From NCBI GenBank assembly GCA_051201605.1, contig CP179201.1, positions 1,984,001 through 2,048,000 of the forward strand: a DNA stretch of 64,000 nucleotides, given 5' to 3'. This document shows positions 8,743 to 18,466 of this stretch, one piece after another. The stretch comes from CABZJG01 sp902512685 (GTDB lineage Bacteria; Pseudomonadota; Alphaproteobacteria; Rhodobacterales; Rhodobacteraceae). The position numbers were made by a program, and so were the translations under genes. Position 1 is the first letter of the stretch; each line of letters opens with the position of its first letter. Below the pieces are notes generated by a model, which saw only the letters and a list, made by a program, of their open reading frames with translations, was not told the origin of the DNA and searched no databases.

Positions 8743-9915
8743 TCAAATAGGGATATATTCAATAATTGAGCCACTGGTGGCAAAGGGCGCGTAAGGTGGT
8801 CGAACTGCCAAGGCATTTGACCGCGATAAAACGGTTAAAAGAGCGCTGTCTTGACGTTTATCAATATGCAGGCCATCGGGATGTAAAGTTGCTCGCATGT
8901 AATGCTCTCTGGGGCCATTTTCAGCTAAATCATGGGCCAACTTTGCCTCGAACCGTTGCCTTTGGATTTGCTCTAATCCAAGCATAGCCTGCACCATAGG
9001 GATCAAAAATATATGACCGCAAACCATGGCTGACACAGGATTTCCGGGCAGGCCAATCAGTGCAGCATTGCCCAGCCGCCCTGCCATGAGTGGTTTTCCC
9101 GGTCGCATGGCAACTTTATAAAAATTTTGTTCAAAGCCTATTTGCGTCGCTGCTTTTGCCACTAGGTCATGATCGCCGACAGACGCGCCGCCAATTGTAA
9201 CAATGAGGTCAGCACCTTCAGAAAGTTGCAAAGCCGTTTGAAGAGATTTTATGTTGTCTCTTGCGATAGGTAATATCCGAGCCACTGCACCGTACGTGCG
9301 AATTAAAGCAGCAAGACCAAAAGTATTTGAGGCAATTATTTGATCCTCCCCGGGGGATTGTCCCGGCGTAACCAGTTCGTCACCATTTGAAATCAAAGCA
9401 ATTACTGGTTTTTTCCGTACAGATAATTTTGGCGCATTCATAGCCGCCAAAAGAGCGATATCAGAAGGCTTCAAGACCATTGGTGGCCGCATCTGATCCG
9501 TTGATTTAAAATCGCATCCAGAAACTCGAATATGTGATGATGTGCTCTCGACGCTTTGAATGACTATTTTGTCGCCATTTCGCTTTATATTTTCCTGAAT
9601 GATCACTTGGTTTGTATTTTTTGGTATCGGAGCCCCAGTAAAAATACGAACAGCTTCCCCAGCGCGTACAGCCCCATTAAACCTATGTCCAGCAGCAGAT
9701 TCACCAATAACTTTCAACTCTAAGCCAGGGGTTATAACTTTCTCAGAAACAGCATACCCGTCCATGGCCGAGGCCGAAAAGGGTGATTGATCGCGATGGG
9801 CAGTCACAGATTTTGCCAAAACTCGACCACAGGCCTGATCTAAGGGTACAGTTTCAGTCTCAGTTGTCACCACAAGATCAAAAAGATGTGCAAGGGCGGT
9901 TTCAACAGAAATCAT
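8743..9915 (-). CDS. moeA: Molybdopterin molybdenumtransferase MoeA
   Basis: MoeA inserts molybdate into adenylylated molybdopterin to give molybdenum cofactor. The 390-residue length fits the family. Visible motifs are the N-terminal SPFSASAMDGYAV, the MoCF domain motif GGASVGDHD (about residues 240-250) and RPGKPLMAGRLG followed by GLPGNPVSAMV near 270-295. The start overlaps the moaC stop by 4 bp, so the two cofactor genes are coupled. It ends 78 bp before lexA, with the SOS box in that gap. Confidence 0.95.
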   Translation of the reverse strand: MISVETALAHLFDLVVTTETETVPLDQACGRVLAKSVTAHRDQSPFSASAMDGYAVSEKVITPGLELKVIGESAAGHRFNGAVRAGEAVRIFTGAPIPKNTNQVIIQENIKRNGDKIVIQSVESTSSHIRVSGCDFKSTDQMRPPMVLKPSDIALLAAMNAPKLSVRKKPVIALISNGDELVTPGQSPGEDQIIASNTFGLAALIRTYGAVARILPIARDNIKSLQTALQLSEGADLIVTIGGASVGDHDLVAKAATQIGFEQNFYKVAMRPGKPLMAGRLGNAALIGLPGNPVSAMVCGHIFLIPMVQAMLGLEQIQRQRFEAKLAHDLAENGPREHYMRATLHPDGLHIDKRQDSALLTVLSRSNALAVRPPYAPFATSGSIIEYIPI

Positions 9916-10388
9916 GACGCCTCAAAACGACCCGATTTACCACCGTCTTTAAATTTGAGCCGAATAGCACCAATTTCCATCGTTTTATCAACGGCTTTCA
10001 TCATGTCATATACGGTTAAACCTGCAATGCTAACGGCTGTCAAAGCCTCCATTTCCACGCCAGTTTGGCCGCTGGATTTTACTTTAGCTTGAATTTGGAC
10101 CCCGGGCAGATCCGGATCCAAGGACAAATCTACAGAAATTTTACTTAAAAACAAGGGATGGCATAGTGGAATTAGGTCTGGTGTTTTTTTTGCGCCCATG
10201 ATTCCAGCCAAGCGTGCAACACCCAAAACATCCCCCTTTTTTGCACCACCTTTAGAAATGATTTCATAAGCTTGAGCCTGCATCTTAATGTATCCAATTG
10301 CAACCGCCATACGTTCGGAATGGTCTTTTTTCGAGACATCAACCATATGCGTGTTTCCGTCATGGTCAAAATGCGACAAACCAGACAT
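9912..10388 (-). CDS. moaC: Cyclic pyranopterin monophosphate synthase MoaC
   Basis: MoaC converts 3',8-cyclo-GTP into cyclic pyranopterin monophosphate, the first committed step of molybdopterin synthesis with MoaA. The 158-residue protein matches the family length and shows MVDVSKKDHSERMA at the start, then IPLCHPLFLS and the strongly conserved VGVEMEALTAVS-like segment (here TGVEMEALTAVSIAGLTVYDM). It is in a coupled run: the trpC stop and moaC start share a base (TAATG), and moaC overlaps moeA by 4 bp. moaA is not in the window. Confidence 0.97.
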   Translation of the reverse strand: MSGLSHFDHDGNTHMVDVSKKDHSERMAVAIGYIKMQAQAYEIISKGGAKKGDVLGVARLAGIMGAKKTPDLIPLCHPLFLSKISVDLSLDPDLPGVQIQAKVKSSGQTGVEMEALTAVSIAGLTVYDMMKAVDKTMEIGAIRLKFKDGGKSGRFEAS

Positions 10389-11197
10389 TACGCTTTCTCC
10401 CTCACTGGGTTGGATAACAGCTTTTTAGTTGCTGACGTCACATCCTCTTGCCGCATAAGACTTTCGCCGATTAAAAACGTGCGTGCACCAAAAGAAGCCA
10501 TATCTGCGAGGTCATTGGGAGTGTTCAGCCCCGATTCAGATACCAACAAACGATCTTTGGGAATGATCTGCGACAGTGTGCGGGTAACGTTCAAAGATGT
10601 TTCAAAAGTTTTTAAATTACGGTTGTTTATGCCTATCATCGGAGATTTTAAATCAAGCGCCCGGTCCAATTCTTGCCTGTCATGGACTTCGATCAAGGCA
10701 TCCATCCCCCAGGCATTTGCTGCGCTTTCCAGTTCCAAGGCCTGACCATCAGAAACCGAAGCCATAATAATTAAAATACAGTCGGCCCCTAACGCCCTTG
10801 CTTCTGCAACTTGATAGGTGTCGTACATAAAGTCTTTGCGTAGCGCCGGAAGGGATGTTGCATTGCGTGCCAAAGGTAGAAATTCTTTTGCGCCTTGGAA
10901 ACTGGGGGTATCCGTTAAGACCGACAAACATGTCGCGCCTCCTGCCTGATAGGCTTTTGCCAAGCCGCTAGGGTCAAAATCGCCACGAATAAGACCTTTT
11001 GAGGGTGAGGCTTTTTTGATCTCGGCAATCAGGCCGTAACCGGTTTTGGTGGCCGCCTTTAGAGTGAAATAAAACCCACGGGGCGGCGTAGCAGCTTTGG
11101 CTTCATCTTCTAACAAAGATAGTGGTTTAGTGGCTTTGTCAGCTTTAACTTCTTCGAGTTTATAGGCCTTGATACGATCGAGAACTGTTTCTGTCAT
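10388..11197 (-). CDS. trpC: Indole-3-glycerol phosphate synthase
   Basis: TrpC closes the indole ring of indole-3-glycerol phosphate in tryptophan synthesis. The 269-residue TIM barrel shows IAEIKKASPSKGLI (substrate-binding Lys), LRKDFMYDTYQV, LIEVHD, IGINNRNLKTF and VSESGL. It is monofunctional (no TrpF domain). It overlaps trpD by 4 bp upstream and shares one base with moaC downstream, so it belongs to the trpG-trpD-trpC-moaC-moeA run. Confidence 0.97.
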   Translation of the reverse strand: MTETVLDRIKAYKLEEVKADKATKPLSLLEDEAKAATPPRGFYFTLKAATKTGYGLIAEIKKASPSKGLIRGDFDPSGLAKAYQAGGATCLSVLTDTPSFQGAKEFLPLARNATSLPALRKDFMYDTYQVAEARALGADCILIIMASVSDGQALELESAANAWGMDALIEVHDRQELDRALDLKSPMIGINNRNLKTFETSLNVTRTLSQIIPKDRLLVSESGLNTPNDLADMASFGARTFLIGESLMRQEDVTSATKKLLSNPVREKA

Positions 11198-12216
11198 TTT
11201 GCCTCCGATGTCGCTCGCGCAAGCATTTCTATCTTTTGCTTTGCCGCTTTGCTATCGATACTTTCGCGCGCCATTTCCACTGCTTGTTTTTTATCTTCGG
11301 CAACACCAGCCACCAATAATGCGGCAGCAGAATTGAGCAAAACGGCATCGCGATATGCTGATATCTCGCCCTCTAATAGCGCTTTAAACGCGCTTGCATT
11401 CTCCGCTGGGCTGCCCCCTAGAATATCTTTAAAGGCATGCTCTGGCAGTCCAAATTCTTCTGGATGGGTCTCAAAATCATCCACAGATCCGTCTTCATTT
11501 AATTGCGACACCCAACTGATCCCAGATATTGCCAGCTCGTCAGTGCCGTCACTACCATGCACCAGCCAAGCTCTTTTCGAGCCCAATTGACCAAGCGTAA
11601 GAGCCATGGGGCGAATTAATTCACGCGAATAGGCGCCAGTAAGCTGGAATTTCACACCAGCTGGATTGGTAAGAGGTCCCAAAATATTAAAGATTGTGCG
11701 CGCACCAAGCTCGGCGCGAACTGGGCCGACATGGGCCATCGCTGGATGATGCATCGGGGCCATCATAAAACATATTCCGACTTTACGCAGCGCTTCTTCC
11801 ACCTTTGGTGCTTGGATCATGACATTCACGCCCATACTACCAAGGGCATCGGCCGCGCCCGATTTGGAAGATAGATTTCTATTGCCGTGTTTTGCGACGA
11901 TCACACCAGCACCGGCCACCACAAAGGCCGTGGTGGTGGAAATATTCAGGGTCCCTTTGCCATCACCACCTGTTCCAACAATGTCCATCGCGCCTTCAGG
12001 GGCGACAACCTTTTTACATTTTTCGCGCATAACAGAGGCAGCGGCCGCAAATTCATCCACAGTTTCCCCACGGGTACGAAGCGCCATAAGAAACCCGCCG
12101 ATTTGTGCCGGCGTTGCCGCCCCTTCGAACAGAATTTTAAAGGCCGTTTGCGCTTGAGATAAGCTCAGCGGTTGATCCGCAGCCGCAGAAATCAGAGGTT
12201 TTAGCTGGTCACTCAT
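11194..12216 (-). CDS. trpD: Anthranilate phosphoribosyltransferase
   Basis: TrpD transfers the phosphoribosyl group of PRPP to anthranilate. The 340-residue protein carries the PRPP-loop motif DIVGTGGDGKGTLNIST (about residues 79-95), KHGNRNLSSKSGAAD and FNILGPLTNPA. It overlaps trpG by 4 bp upstream and trpC by 4 bp downstream. The glutamine amidotransferase TrpG is a separate polypeptide rather than fused. Confidence 0.97.
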   Translation of the reverse strand: MSDQLKPLISAAADQPLSLSQAQTAFKILFEGAATPAQIGGFLMALRTRGETVDEFAAAASVMREKCKKVVAPEGAMDIVGTGGDGKGTLNISTTTAFVVAGAGVIVAKHGNRNLSSKSGAADALGSMGVNVMIQAPKVEEALRKVGICFMMAPMHHPAMAHVGPVRAELGARTIFNILGPLTNPAGVKFQLTGAYSRELIRPMALTLGQLGSKRAWLVHGSDGTDELAISGISWVSQLNEDGSVDDFETHPEEFGLPEHAFKDILGGSPAENASAFKALLEGEISAYRDAVLLNSAAALLVAGVAEDKKQAVEMARESIDSKAAKQKIEMLARATSEAK

Positions 12217-12797
12217 GCCGTTACCCTTAATGAACTTATGAAATTTTTGAGCAAATCATGACCATGTTCTGCTGCGATAGACTCAGGGTGGAACTGCACG
12301 CCTTCAATCGGCAGATATTTGTGCTTAAGTCCCATTATTGTACCGTCTTCCAACTCAGCTGATATTTCAAGACACTCCGGAAGTGTTTTTCGATCTACTA
12401 CAAGCGAATGATACCGTGTTGCATTAAAAGGGGAAGGTAAATTTTTGAAAACGCCTATATTTTCATGATGAATTCTTCCCAGTTTTCCATGCACAATTTC
12501 ATGACATCTGACAACTTTACCACCAAATGACTGTCCAATTGTTTGATGTCCAAGACACACGCCCAAAAGCGGAATTTGGTTTTCAGCGGCCGCAGAGGTC
12601 AGGGGCAAGCAAATACCCGCCTGATCAGGATCGCAGGGACCCGGTGATAAAACAATACCATCAGGCTTTAACTCTAATGCCTCTTGAACATTTATTGCAT
12701 CATTACGCCGTACGGTGACCTCTTGACCGATCTCGCCTAAATAATGAACCAAATTATAAGTAAAGCTGTCATAGTTATCGATAAGCAGCAGCATCAT
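12213..12797 (-). CDS. trpG: Anthranilate synthase glutamine amidotransferase component
   Basis: TrpG releases ammonia from glutamine for TrpE. The 194-residue class I amidotransferase has the N-terminal LLIDNYDSFTYNLVHYLGE, the oxyanion region SPGPCDPDQAG, the nucleophile Cys in LGVCLGHQ and the His-Glu pair in GVQFHPES. It is the first gene of the leftward trpGDC-moaC-moeA run; its partner trpE lies 2.2 kb away in another operon. The 150-bp gap to the divergent deacetylase gene contains a GGGCTAGCCC palindrome (near 12827), but I see no clear leader peptide. Confidence 0.96.
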   Translation of the reverse strand: MMLLLIDNYDSFTYNLVHYLGEIGQEVTVRRNDAINVQEALELKPDGIVLSPGPCDPDQAGICLPLTSAAAENQIPLLGVCLGHQTIGQSFGGKVVRCHEIVHGKLGRIHHENIGVFKNLPSPFNATRYHSLVVDRKTLPECLEISAELEDGTIMGLKHKYLPIEGVQFHPESIAAEHGHDLLKNFISSLRVTA

Positions 12798-12947
12798 CTT
12801 TCTTTCGTTTTAGTTTCATTCAGGGCTAGCCCCAAGCTCTTTGGTCGCGTAATACATGTTCAGGCTTCGCCCCTAGCGTCAAGAGGTGGCTGGGCATTAG
12901 ACGCCTAAAAAAAAATAAAGAGCGCACTATTAGAAAAAGGGTGTGGT

Positions 12948-15041
12948 GTGGGACGCGGATTTACAGGTGGATTACTATGGGGAGTAATGGCAGCCATCTT
13001 CTGCCTTTTTCTGCTTATTGCCTATCAGAGTATGAAACCCGAAAAATCACCCGACACTATAAGTTTAGAAGTGCCGGCTGGATCAGCATTCAACCATACC
13101 CGAGATGATAAGGCGGTCAGAAGCCCAAAACAAATCACTAACGCCAATCGGGCGCAAGTTGAGAAGTCAGAACTTATCGAGCCCAGTCAGGGTTCGGGTA
13201 TTGATAAAACAATTGGATCATCGATTAAAGCTCCGGCGGCAGATACAAATACTCTTTCCAGCATTTCAAGCAACTCATCAACCAGTTCTGATTTATCAAT
13301 CCAGAGATCGGTCTCATTAGGGGAAAAGCCAGCCTTTGCATCACGAAACATGCAAAGGCCTACAGCGCCGCGTGCCGAGGGCGCAGTTGCAGTTTATTCT
13401 GAGACGCCTTCATCACTGCCAAAAGAAGAAATAATCCTAGAACAAAAAGTTGAAACAAAACTACCGACCCCAGAGTTGGAGGTTTCTATAGACCCGATAG
13501 AACCAAATCTTGCAGAGGCAAATCTTAACATTACAGGTGATAGCTCTCTCAAATCAGGTGACAAAAGTACTTCAATAGATATTCCAAAAGATCAAACAAC
13601 GGGTTCATCGCAGTTTTCTGAGTTAGAGCTTCAAGTAAGCCCCCAACTCCCAGATGCTGATTTTTCTGTGATGGTTAATACCGATACTGCAAGTACACTG
13701 CCCGAATCCGCTCTGCTTAACCCTGTTGCTGAAACAAATCGCGATGAGGTGCAAAATATTGATTTTAGTGGTTTGAAGGATACTGATGAACACATAGGGT
13801 TCGCGACCCCGGATCTTTCTACGGCTCCACAACTTCCAAACGCAATGCAGACGCCAACTCAGGACATTTCAGAGCCTCAATTGCAGCAACCCGCGATATC
13901 ATTAGGCGAAACTTCGCAACTGAAGCTACCTTACTCTGGCGCCGATAATAATATTATTGCCCCCTCGTTTCAGAGCAAGGTACCGAACTCATTTGTGCCA
14001 AATGATCCACAGCCATTAGATGCGAGTCCCGTAGTTCAAGACGCAGACATCCAACCACGCGATCTGGGGCAAGATGTCTCTGCTGATGGATTTGGCTCTA
14101 TTCAAAGCAATGTTACAGCCCCTGCAGAAAATAATAATCCGCCAACCCCTGAGGATTTTGATCAAAGTAAAGAAGAAGTTCCTAATTCCACAAGGAACGC
14201 CACAGGAGTTGACGTTTTTATTAATCCATTGAAAACAATACCTGTTTCCGAAAATGCGCCAGAGGCACAAAGTGCAAGCCCTGAAGCAAGCCTTTCAGCC
14301 ACCGATTCAACTTTTGAAAAGTCTAGGTTGTCTACGACGACATCAGAACAAAATAAAACCCGTCCAATTGAAACTTTTGCGATGCCAAAGGTCTCTGATG
14401 AAGCCAAACCATTGCTCACTGTTGTGCTTATTGCGGACGAAAAAAACCCAATAGATATACAGGCCCTCAAACAGGTTCCTTTTCCGATAAGCTTGGCCAT
14501 ACCCATGACAGGTCTTGAAAGCGAAAAACTGATGAATTTCTATCGCTCAAATGGATTTGAAGTCGCTGTGATTATCGATTACCCAAATGCAGCTTCAGTA
14601 CAAGAAATTGATGCAATTTTAACATCTGGGCTCGCGCGACTTAACAAAACCGTTGCAGTCATAGAGGGCTCTCCAGGAAATTTACAAAAAACACGTTCAA
14701 GAAGCGAACAAACTGCTAAAACTCTAAGTCAAACTGGGCATGGGCTTTTGGTTTATGACAAAGGCCTTAACACAATCGTGCGCGAGGCAGAAAACCTCGG
14801 AGTTCCAGTTCGAACAATCTATCGCAATTTTGATGAACTGAAAGGTGGTTCTCGGACCATTCGGAGGTTTCTAGATGGAGCAGCTTTTCGAGCAAGACAA
14901 GAGGGCTTAAAAAGCGCGATCGTAGTGACAGCTAGTTTGCATCCTGAAACGCTTAACGCTCTTTTATTATGGAGCATGCAAAGCCGCTCACAAACTGTGA
15001 CCATAGCCCCATTGTCACAGGCTCTAATGCTTGAAAATTGA
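12948..15041 (+). CDS. Divergent polysaccharide deacetylase family protein with long disordered linker
   Basis: The 697-residue protein has one N-terminal membrane anchor (about residues 8-26) and then some 450 residues of low-complexity sequence rich in Ser, Pro, Gln, Asn and acidic residues. The C-terminal domain (about 484-697) resembles the divergent polysaccharide deacetylase (YibQ-like) family: LLTVVLIADE, FPISLAIPM, EVAVIIDYP and a final VTIAPLSQAL. The domain probably lies in the periplasm; its substrate is unknown. The start is a GTG just after AAAAAGGG, and the MGRGFTGGLLWG beginning fits the anchor. The gene is divergent from trpG, and its stop is 2 bp from the trpE stop. Confidence 0.85.
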   Translation: MGRGFTGGLLWGVMAAIFCLFLLIAYQSMKPEKSPDTISLEVPAGSAFNHTRDDKAVRSPKQITNANRAQVEKSELIEPSQGSGIDKTIGSSIKAPAADTNTLSSISSNSSTSSDLSIQRSVSLGEKPAFASRNMQRPTAPRAEGAVAVYSETPSSLPKEEIILEQKVETKLPTPELEVSIDPIEPNLAEANLNITGDSSLKSGDKSTSIDIPKDQTTGSSQFSELELQVSPQLPDADFSVMVNTDTASTLPESALLNPVAETNRDEVQNIDFSGLKDTDEHIGFATPDLSTAPQLPNAMQTPTQDISEPQLQQPAISLGETSQLKLPYSGADNNIIAPSFQSKVPNSFVPNDPQPLDASPVVQDADIQPRDLGQDVSADGFGSIQSNVTAPAENNNPPTPEDFDQSKEEVPNSTRNATGVDVFINPLKTIPVSENAPEAQSASPEASLSATDSTFEKSRLSTTTSEQNKTRPIETFAMPKVSDEAKPLLTVVLIADEKNPIDIQALKQVPFPISLAIPMTGLESEKLMNFYRSNGFEVAVIIDYPNAASVQEIDAILTSGLARLNKTVAVIEGSPGNLQKTRSRSEQTAKTLSQTGHGLLVYDKGLNTIVREAENLGVPVRTIYRNFDELKGGSRTIRRFLDGAAFRARQEGLKSAIVVTASLHPETLNALLLWSMQSRSQTVTIAPLSQALMLEN

Positions 15042-15043
15042 CA

Positions 15044-16558
15044 TTATGAATTGCTGCCCGACTTGTCCGCAAACATCCCGGCATTCGCGGCAGCTCGTTT
15101 TATCGCGTTAGATTTATGAACTGTTTCCATATATTCCGCTTCAGGATCACTATCATAAACTACGCCGCCGCCGGCCTGAATATATAATTTCTGCTCAGAT
15201 AGAATGGCCGTCCGCAGGGCAATACACATATCCATGTCGCCGCCGGCGCTAAAATACCCAACGCCGCCGCCATAAATACCACGTTTTTCTGGCTCTAACT
15301 CATCAATGATTTCCATTGCACGTACCTTTGGTGCGCCAGAAACCGTACCAGCAGGCATCCCGGCGAAAAAGGCCGAGAGGGCATCCTGATCCTCGTTTAA
15401 TTCGCCGACTACATTAGAAACAATATGCATAACATGGCTGTATCGCTCTATGTTAAACTCTTCTGTCGGTCGCACAGTTCCAACCTTTGCAACCCTTCCC
15501 ACATCATTCCGGCCCAGATCCAATAACATAAGGTGTTCAGCCAGTTCTTTTTTATCGGCCAAAAGATCGCGTTCGTTTTGATTATCTTCTTCTAACGTGG
15601 CCCCGCGGGGGCGTGTGCCTGCAATTGGGCGAATTGTAACCTCATTTCCAAAAACCCTAACAAGAATTTCTGGGCTGGCACCAATCACTTGGAAATCGCC
15701 GAAATTAAAGAAGAACATAAACGGTGAAGGGTTCGTTTGCCTGAGTGAGCGATAAAGAGAAAATGGGGGCAGGGTGAAACCTTGCTCCCATCGTTGAGCG
15801 GGAACGACCTGAAAAATATCACCAGCCCGAATATAGCTTTTCGCTTTTTCCACCGCTTGGATATAGTCCTGCTTCGAGAAGTTCGAAGTTAAGGGGGCCA
15901 CCTTTTCAGGTGCTCCTAATCGGCGTGGATCGGGAACGGGTCGCTCTAAATCACGAACGGCATCCATAATGCGTTCGGCTGCCTGTGCATAGGCCGCTTT
16001 TGGTGAAACAGAAGAATTGTGCCAAACTGGGGCAACCAAAATCACCTCGCCTTTAACCCCATCGAGAACGGCAATGACCGTTGGTCGAAGAAAAATAGAA
16101 TCCGGCAAGCCAATAGGATCTGGGTTTATGTTGGGCAAGTGCTCGACAAGACGTATCATGTCGTATCCAAGGTATCCAAAGAGCCCGGCCGAAGACTGAG
16201 GCAGATCATCCGGTAAATCAATATGGCTCTCGGTGAGCAGATCCCGAAGCGCGGAAAGTGGCGCTTTTGATTGCAGGACATAACCATCCTGATCGAACCG
16301 AGCATCACGATTTAAATAGCTCTTATCACCTTCGCATTTCCAAACAAGATCTGGCTTCATGCCAACAATAGAATAGCGTCCGCGCACCTCTCCACCAGTT
16401 ACCGATTCAAGTACAAAAGAGTCCTTTTGGGTACCCGTCAGTTTCATCATCAAAGATACTGGCGTATCAAGATCGGCCGCTAAGCGCGTGTAAATAACCT
16501 GATTTTTCTCAGCATTATAGTGAGAGGTGAAATCTTCAAATTCAGGAATGATTGGCAT
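15044..16558 (-). CDS. trpE: Anthranilate synthase component I
   Basis: TrpE makes anthranilate from chorismate using ammonia supplied by TrpG. The 504-residue chorismate-binding enzyme shows an N-terminal regulatory region with the feedback-type motif LESVTGGEVRGRYS, then IFQVVPAQRW, NPSPFMFFF, ASPEILVRV, RPIAGTRPRGA, LLDLGRNDVGRV and GTVSGAPKVRAMEIIDELE. It starts 8 bp after the PpiD-type gene, so it is likely cotranscribed with that gene rather than with trpGDC. There is no room for a leader-peptide attenuator immediately upstream. Confidence 0.97.
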   Translation of the reverse strand: MPIIPEFEDFTSHYNAEKNQVIYTRLAADLDTPVSLMMKLTGTQKDSFVLESVTGGEVRGRYSIVGMKPDLVWKCEGDKSYLNRDARFDQDGYVLQSKAPLSALRDLLTESHIDLPDDLPQSSAGLFGYLGYDMIRLVEHLPNINPDPIGLPDSIFLRPTVIAVLDGVKGEVILVAPVWHNSSVSPKAAYAQAAERIMDAVRDLERPVPDPRRLGAPEKVAPLTSNFSKQDYIQAVEKAKSYIRAGDIFQVVPAQRWEQGFTLPPFSLYRSLRQTNPSPFMFFFNFGDFQVIGASPEILVRVFGNEVTIRPIAGTRPRGATLEEDNQNERDLLADKKELAEHLMLLDLGRNDVGRVAKVGTVRPTEEFNIERYSHVMHIVSNVVGELNEDQDALSAFFAGMPAGTVSGAPKVRAMEIIDELEPEKRGIYGGGVGYFSAGGDMDMCIALRTAILSEQKLYIQAGGGVVYDSDPEAEYMETVHKSNAIKRAAANAGMFADKSGSNS

Positions 16559-16566
16559 GCTTGGCC

Positions 16567-18414
16567 CTATTGGAAGTTAGCATGGACCGCATTAATGGCC
16601 TGTTGATTAATAGCAATTTCAGCGCGCTTTTGTATTCCTGAAAGATACGATTCGATTAAGTCTTGTGACAGACTTGAAGTTAACTGTGATGTGATCTGGG
16701 CGTGTAAACTTATAGCTTGCTCAGTTGTCGTATCAGCTTCCTGGATATCAAGAACTTGAACAAGATAAACTGCCAAGTCACCATCAACGGCGCTTGCACC
16801 CTTGATCTCCAACTGAAAAGCTTGGGCTAAAACCGCAGGGGGAGCGCCCTCTATAGTCTGATCTCTGGTTAGATTTTCAAAGGTTTTATGACCTAAATCT
16901 AGACTTGCTAAAGAGTTATTTGAATCCACATTTGCAACTTTCTCTTTTGCCTCTGCCCGAAGCGCTTTCATAAGTGAATAATTTTTCCAAGCTTGCTGGA
17001 CTGCCGTGCGCACGTCGTCAAACGGTTCGGGGCTTGCGGGAAGTATCTCTTCTAGGCGAAGCGCCATAATACCACCATCGGAAAGCTGGATAACACTTGG
17101 GAAATCACTTTCGCCTAATTCTCTCGCGGCTTTTTTAAATTCTGAATAGGTCGCTATTCCAGAATTAACCCCGGTGTAAAACCGGATATTTTCCAATTCT
17201 GCATCGCTCTCTTCTATGACCTCTTCAAGCGTGGCTCCGGCAGCTAAAAGATCATCGATATTAGTGGCTTGCGATTCTATAAGTCTGCGCGCTTGATCTA
17301 GGGCGAGTTCATCTCGTAATTCATTACGCACCTCTTCAAAGCTTATTTTATTAGCTTTCTTTTGGCTGGTTATACGAAACAATGCCGGCCCCAAAGATGT
17401 TTCAACCGGGCCAACAACCTCTTTGATGGCAGCGGCAAAAATCAAACTACCAGATGCTCCAAAATCTTCCAGATTTACGTCATTCAAAGCTATATCTGTC
17501 AAATCTAGGCCACGGTTGGTGACCAATTGTTCAAAGGTAATGGCACCTGATTTAAGTTGTTCAAAGCCTGTCTGCGCCTCGGCTTCATTCAGAAAGACCA
17601 AACGCTCAACAGATCGTTGTTCGGGCGTGGAGTATTGGTCTTGATTTTTTTTGTACAACGACTGAAGGGCATCTTCTTCAATGGCCACCTGGTCTAAAAC
17701 CATTTCGGGCGACAACAATATAAATGTTATTGATTTGCTTTCGGGAAGCGAAAATTGATCAATATTTTCGGTATAAAATGCAGTAAGCTGATCTGATGTT
17801 GCCGCAGCTGGTGGCGTTTTTAGATCATTTTCAGTCAGCTGTATCAAAAGGCCACTACGCTCTTCGAGCAAGAAAGAGATCAATCTGTCAGAATATGCCG
17901 AGGGCATTGAATTTCCTGATAAAACAGACGCTTGCAAAAGAGTTCGCGTGGTTTCATCGCGTAATTGGTTTTCAAAGGTTTCTTCACTTAAGCCTGCATT
18001 GCCCAAAGCATAAGCATAGGTGTCACGATCAAAATTCCCATCAACGCCTTGAAACCCGGGAATGTTCATAAGCCGGTCCCGTACAGCTTCATCTCCAACC
18101 GAAAGACCTAAGTTGTCAGCCTCATGATCTAAGGCTTTCTCACCCAGAATTCGGCTCAATGTTTGTTGCGGTATTCCAAACAGTTCAGCTTGTTGGAACG
18201 TCAGTTGCTGCCCAAATTGGCTTGCTGTCGCACGAATATCGCTTTGCAGCGCCCGTGCATACTCATCAACAGGGATATCGCGTTTTCCAACTTGCCCGAT
18301 GCTGCGAATTGTTCCACCAAGGTTCGTGGCGCCAAAGCCTGCCAAACCAACAATGAGTAGTGCCAGTAAAATCCAAACAAATGTTTTCGACAGCGATTGT
18401 GTGCGCGACGCCAT
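16567..18414 (-). CDS. PpiD-type periplasmic peptidyl-prolyl isomerase/foldase (SurA N-domain)
   Basis: The 615-residue protein has one N-terminal membrane anchor (about residues 11-32), a SurA_N-like chaperone region (about 35-190) and a parvulin-like central region around 245-375 with weak motif conservation. It probably assists folding of exported proteins at the periplasmic face. The parvulin signature is poor, so isomerase activity may be low or absent, as reported for several PpiD proteins. It ends 8 bp before trpE and starts 52 bp after the aminotransferase gene. The same linkage of a foldase gene to trpE is familiar from other Rhodobacterales, in my recollection. Confidence 0.85.
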   Translation of the reverse strand: MASRTQSLSKTFVWILLALLIVGLAGFGATNLGGTIRSIGQVGKRDIPVDEYARALQSDIRATASQFGQQLTFQQAELFGIPQQTLSRILGEKALDHEADNLGLSVGDEAVRDRLMNIPGFQGVDGNFDRDTYAYALGNAGLSEETFENQLRDETTRTLLQASVLSGNSMPSAYSDRLISFLLEERSGLLIQLTENDLKTPPAAATSDQLTAFYTENIDQFSLPESKSITFILLSPEMVLDQVAIEEDALQSLYKKNQDQYSTPEQRSVERLVFLNEAEAQTGFEQLKSGAITFEQLVTNRGLDLTDIALNDVNLEDFGASGSLIFAAAIKEVVGPVETSLGPALFRITSQKKANKISFEEVRNELRDELALDQARRLIESQATNIDDLLAAGATLEEVIEESDAELENIRFYTGVNSGIATYSEFKKAARELGESDFPSVIQLSDGGIMALRLEEILPASPEPFDDVRTAVQQAWKNYSLMKALRAEAKEKVANVDSNNSLASLDLGHKTFENLTRDQTIEGAPPAVLAQAFQLEIKGASAVDGDLAVYLVQVLDIQEADTTTEQAISLHAQITSQLTSSLSQDLIESYLSGIQKRAEIAINQQAINAVHANFQ

Positions 18415-18466
18415 AGTGCCCTCTTGGTCCTTAATTTTGTTATTGCTCTCTCTACGCGCCTAGAGC

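Noticed and set aside
12798..12947. trp attenuator with leader peptide before trpG
   Set aside because: The gap holds a short palindrome but no Trp-codon-rich leader frame or terminator/antiterminator pair.
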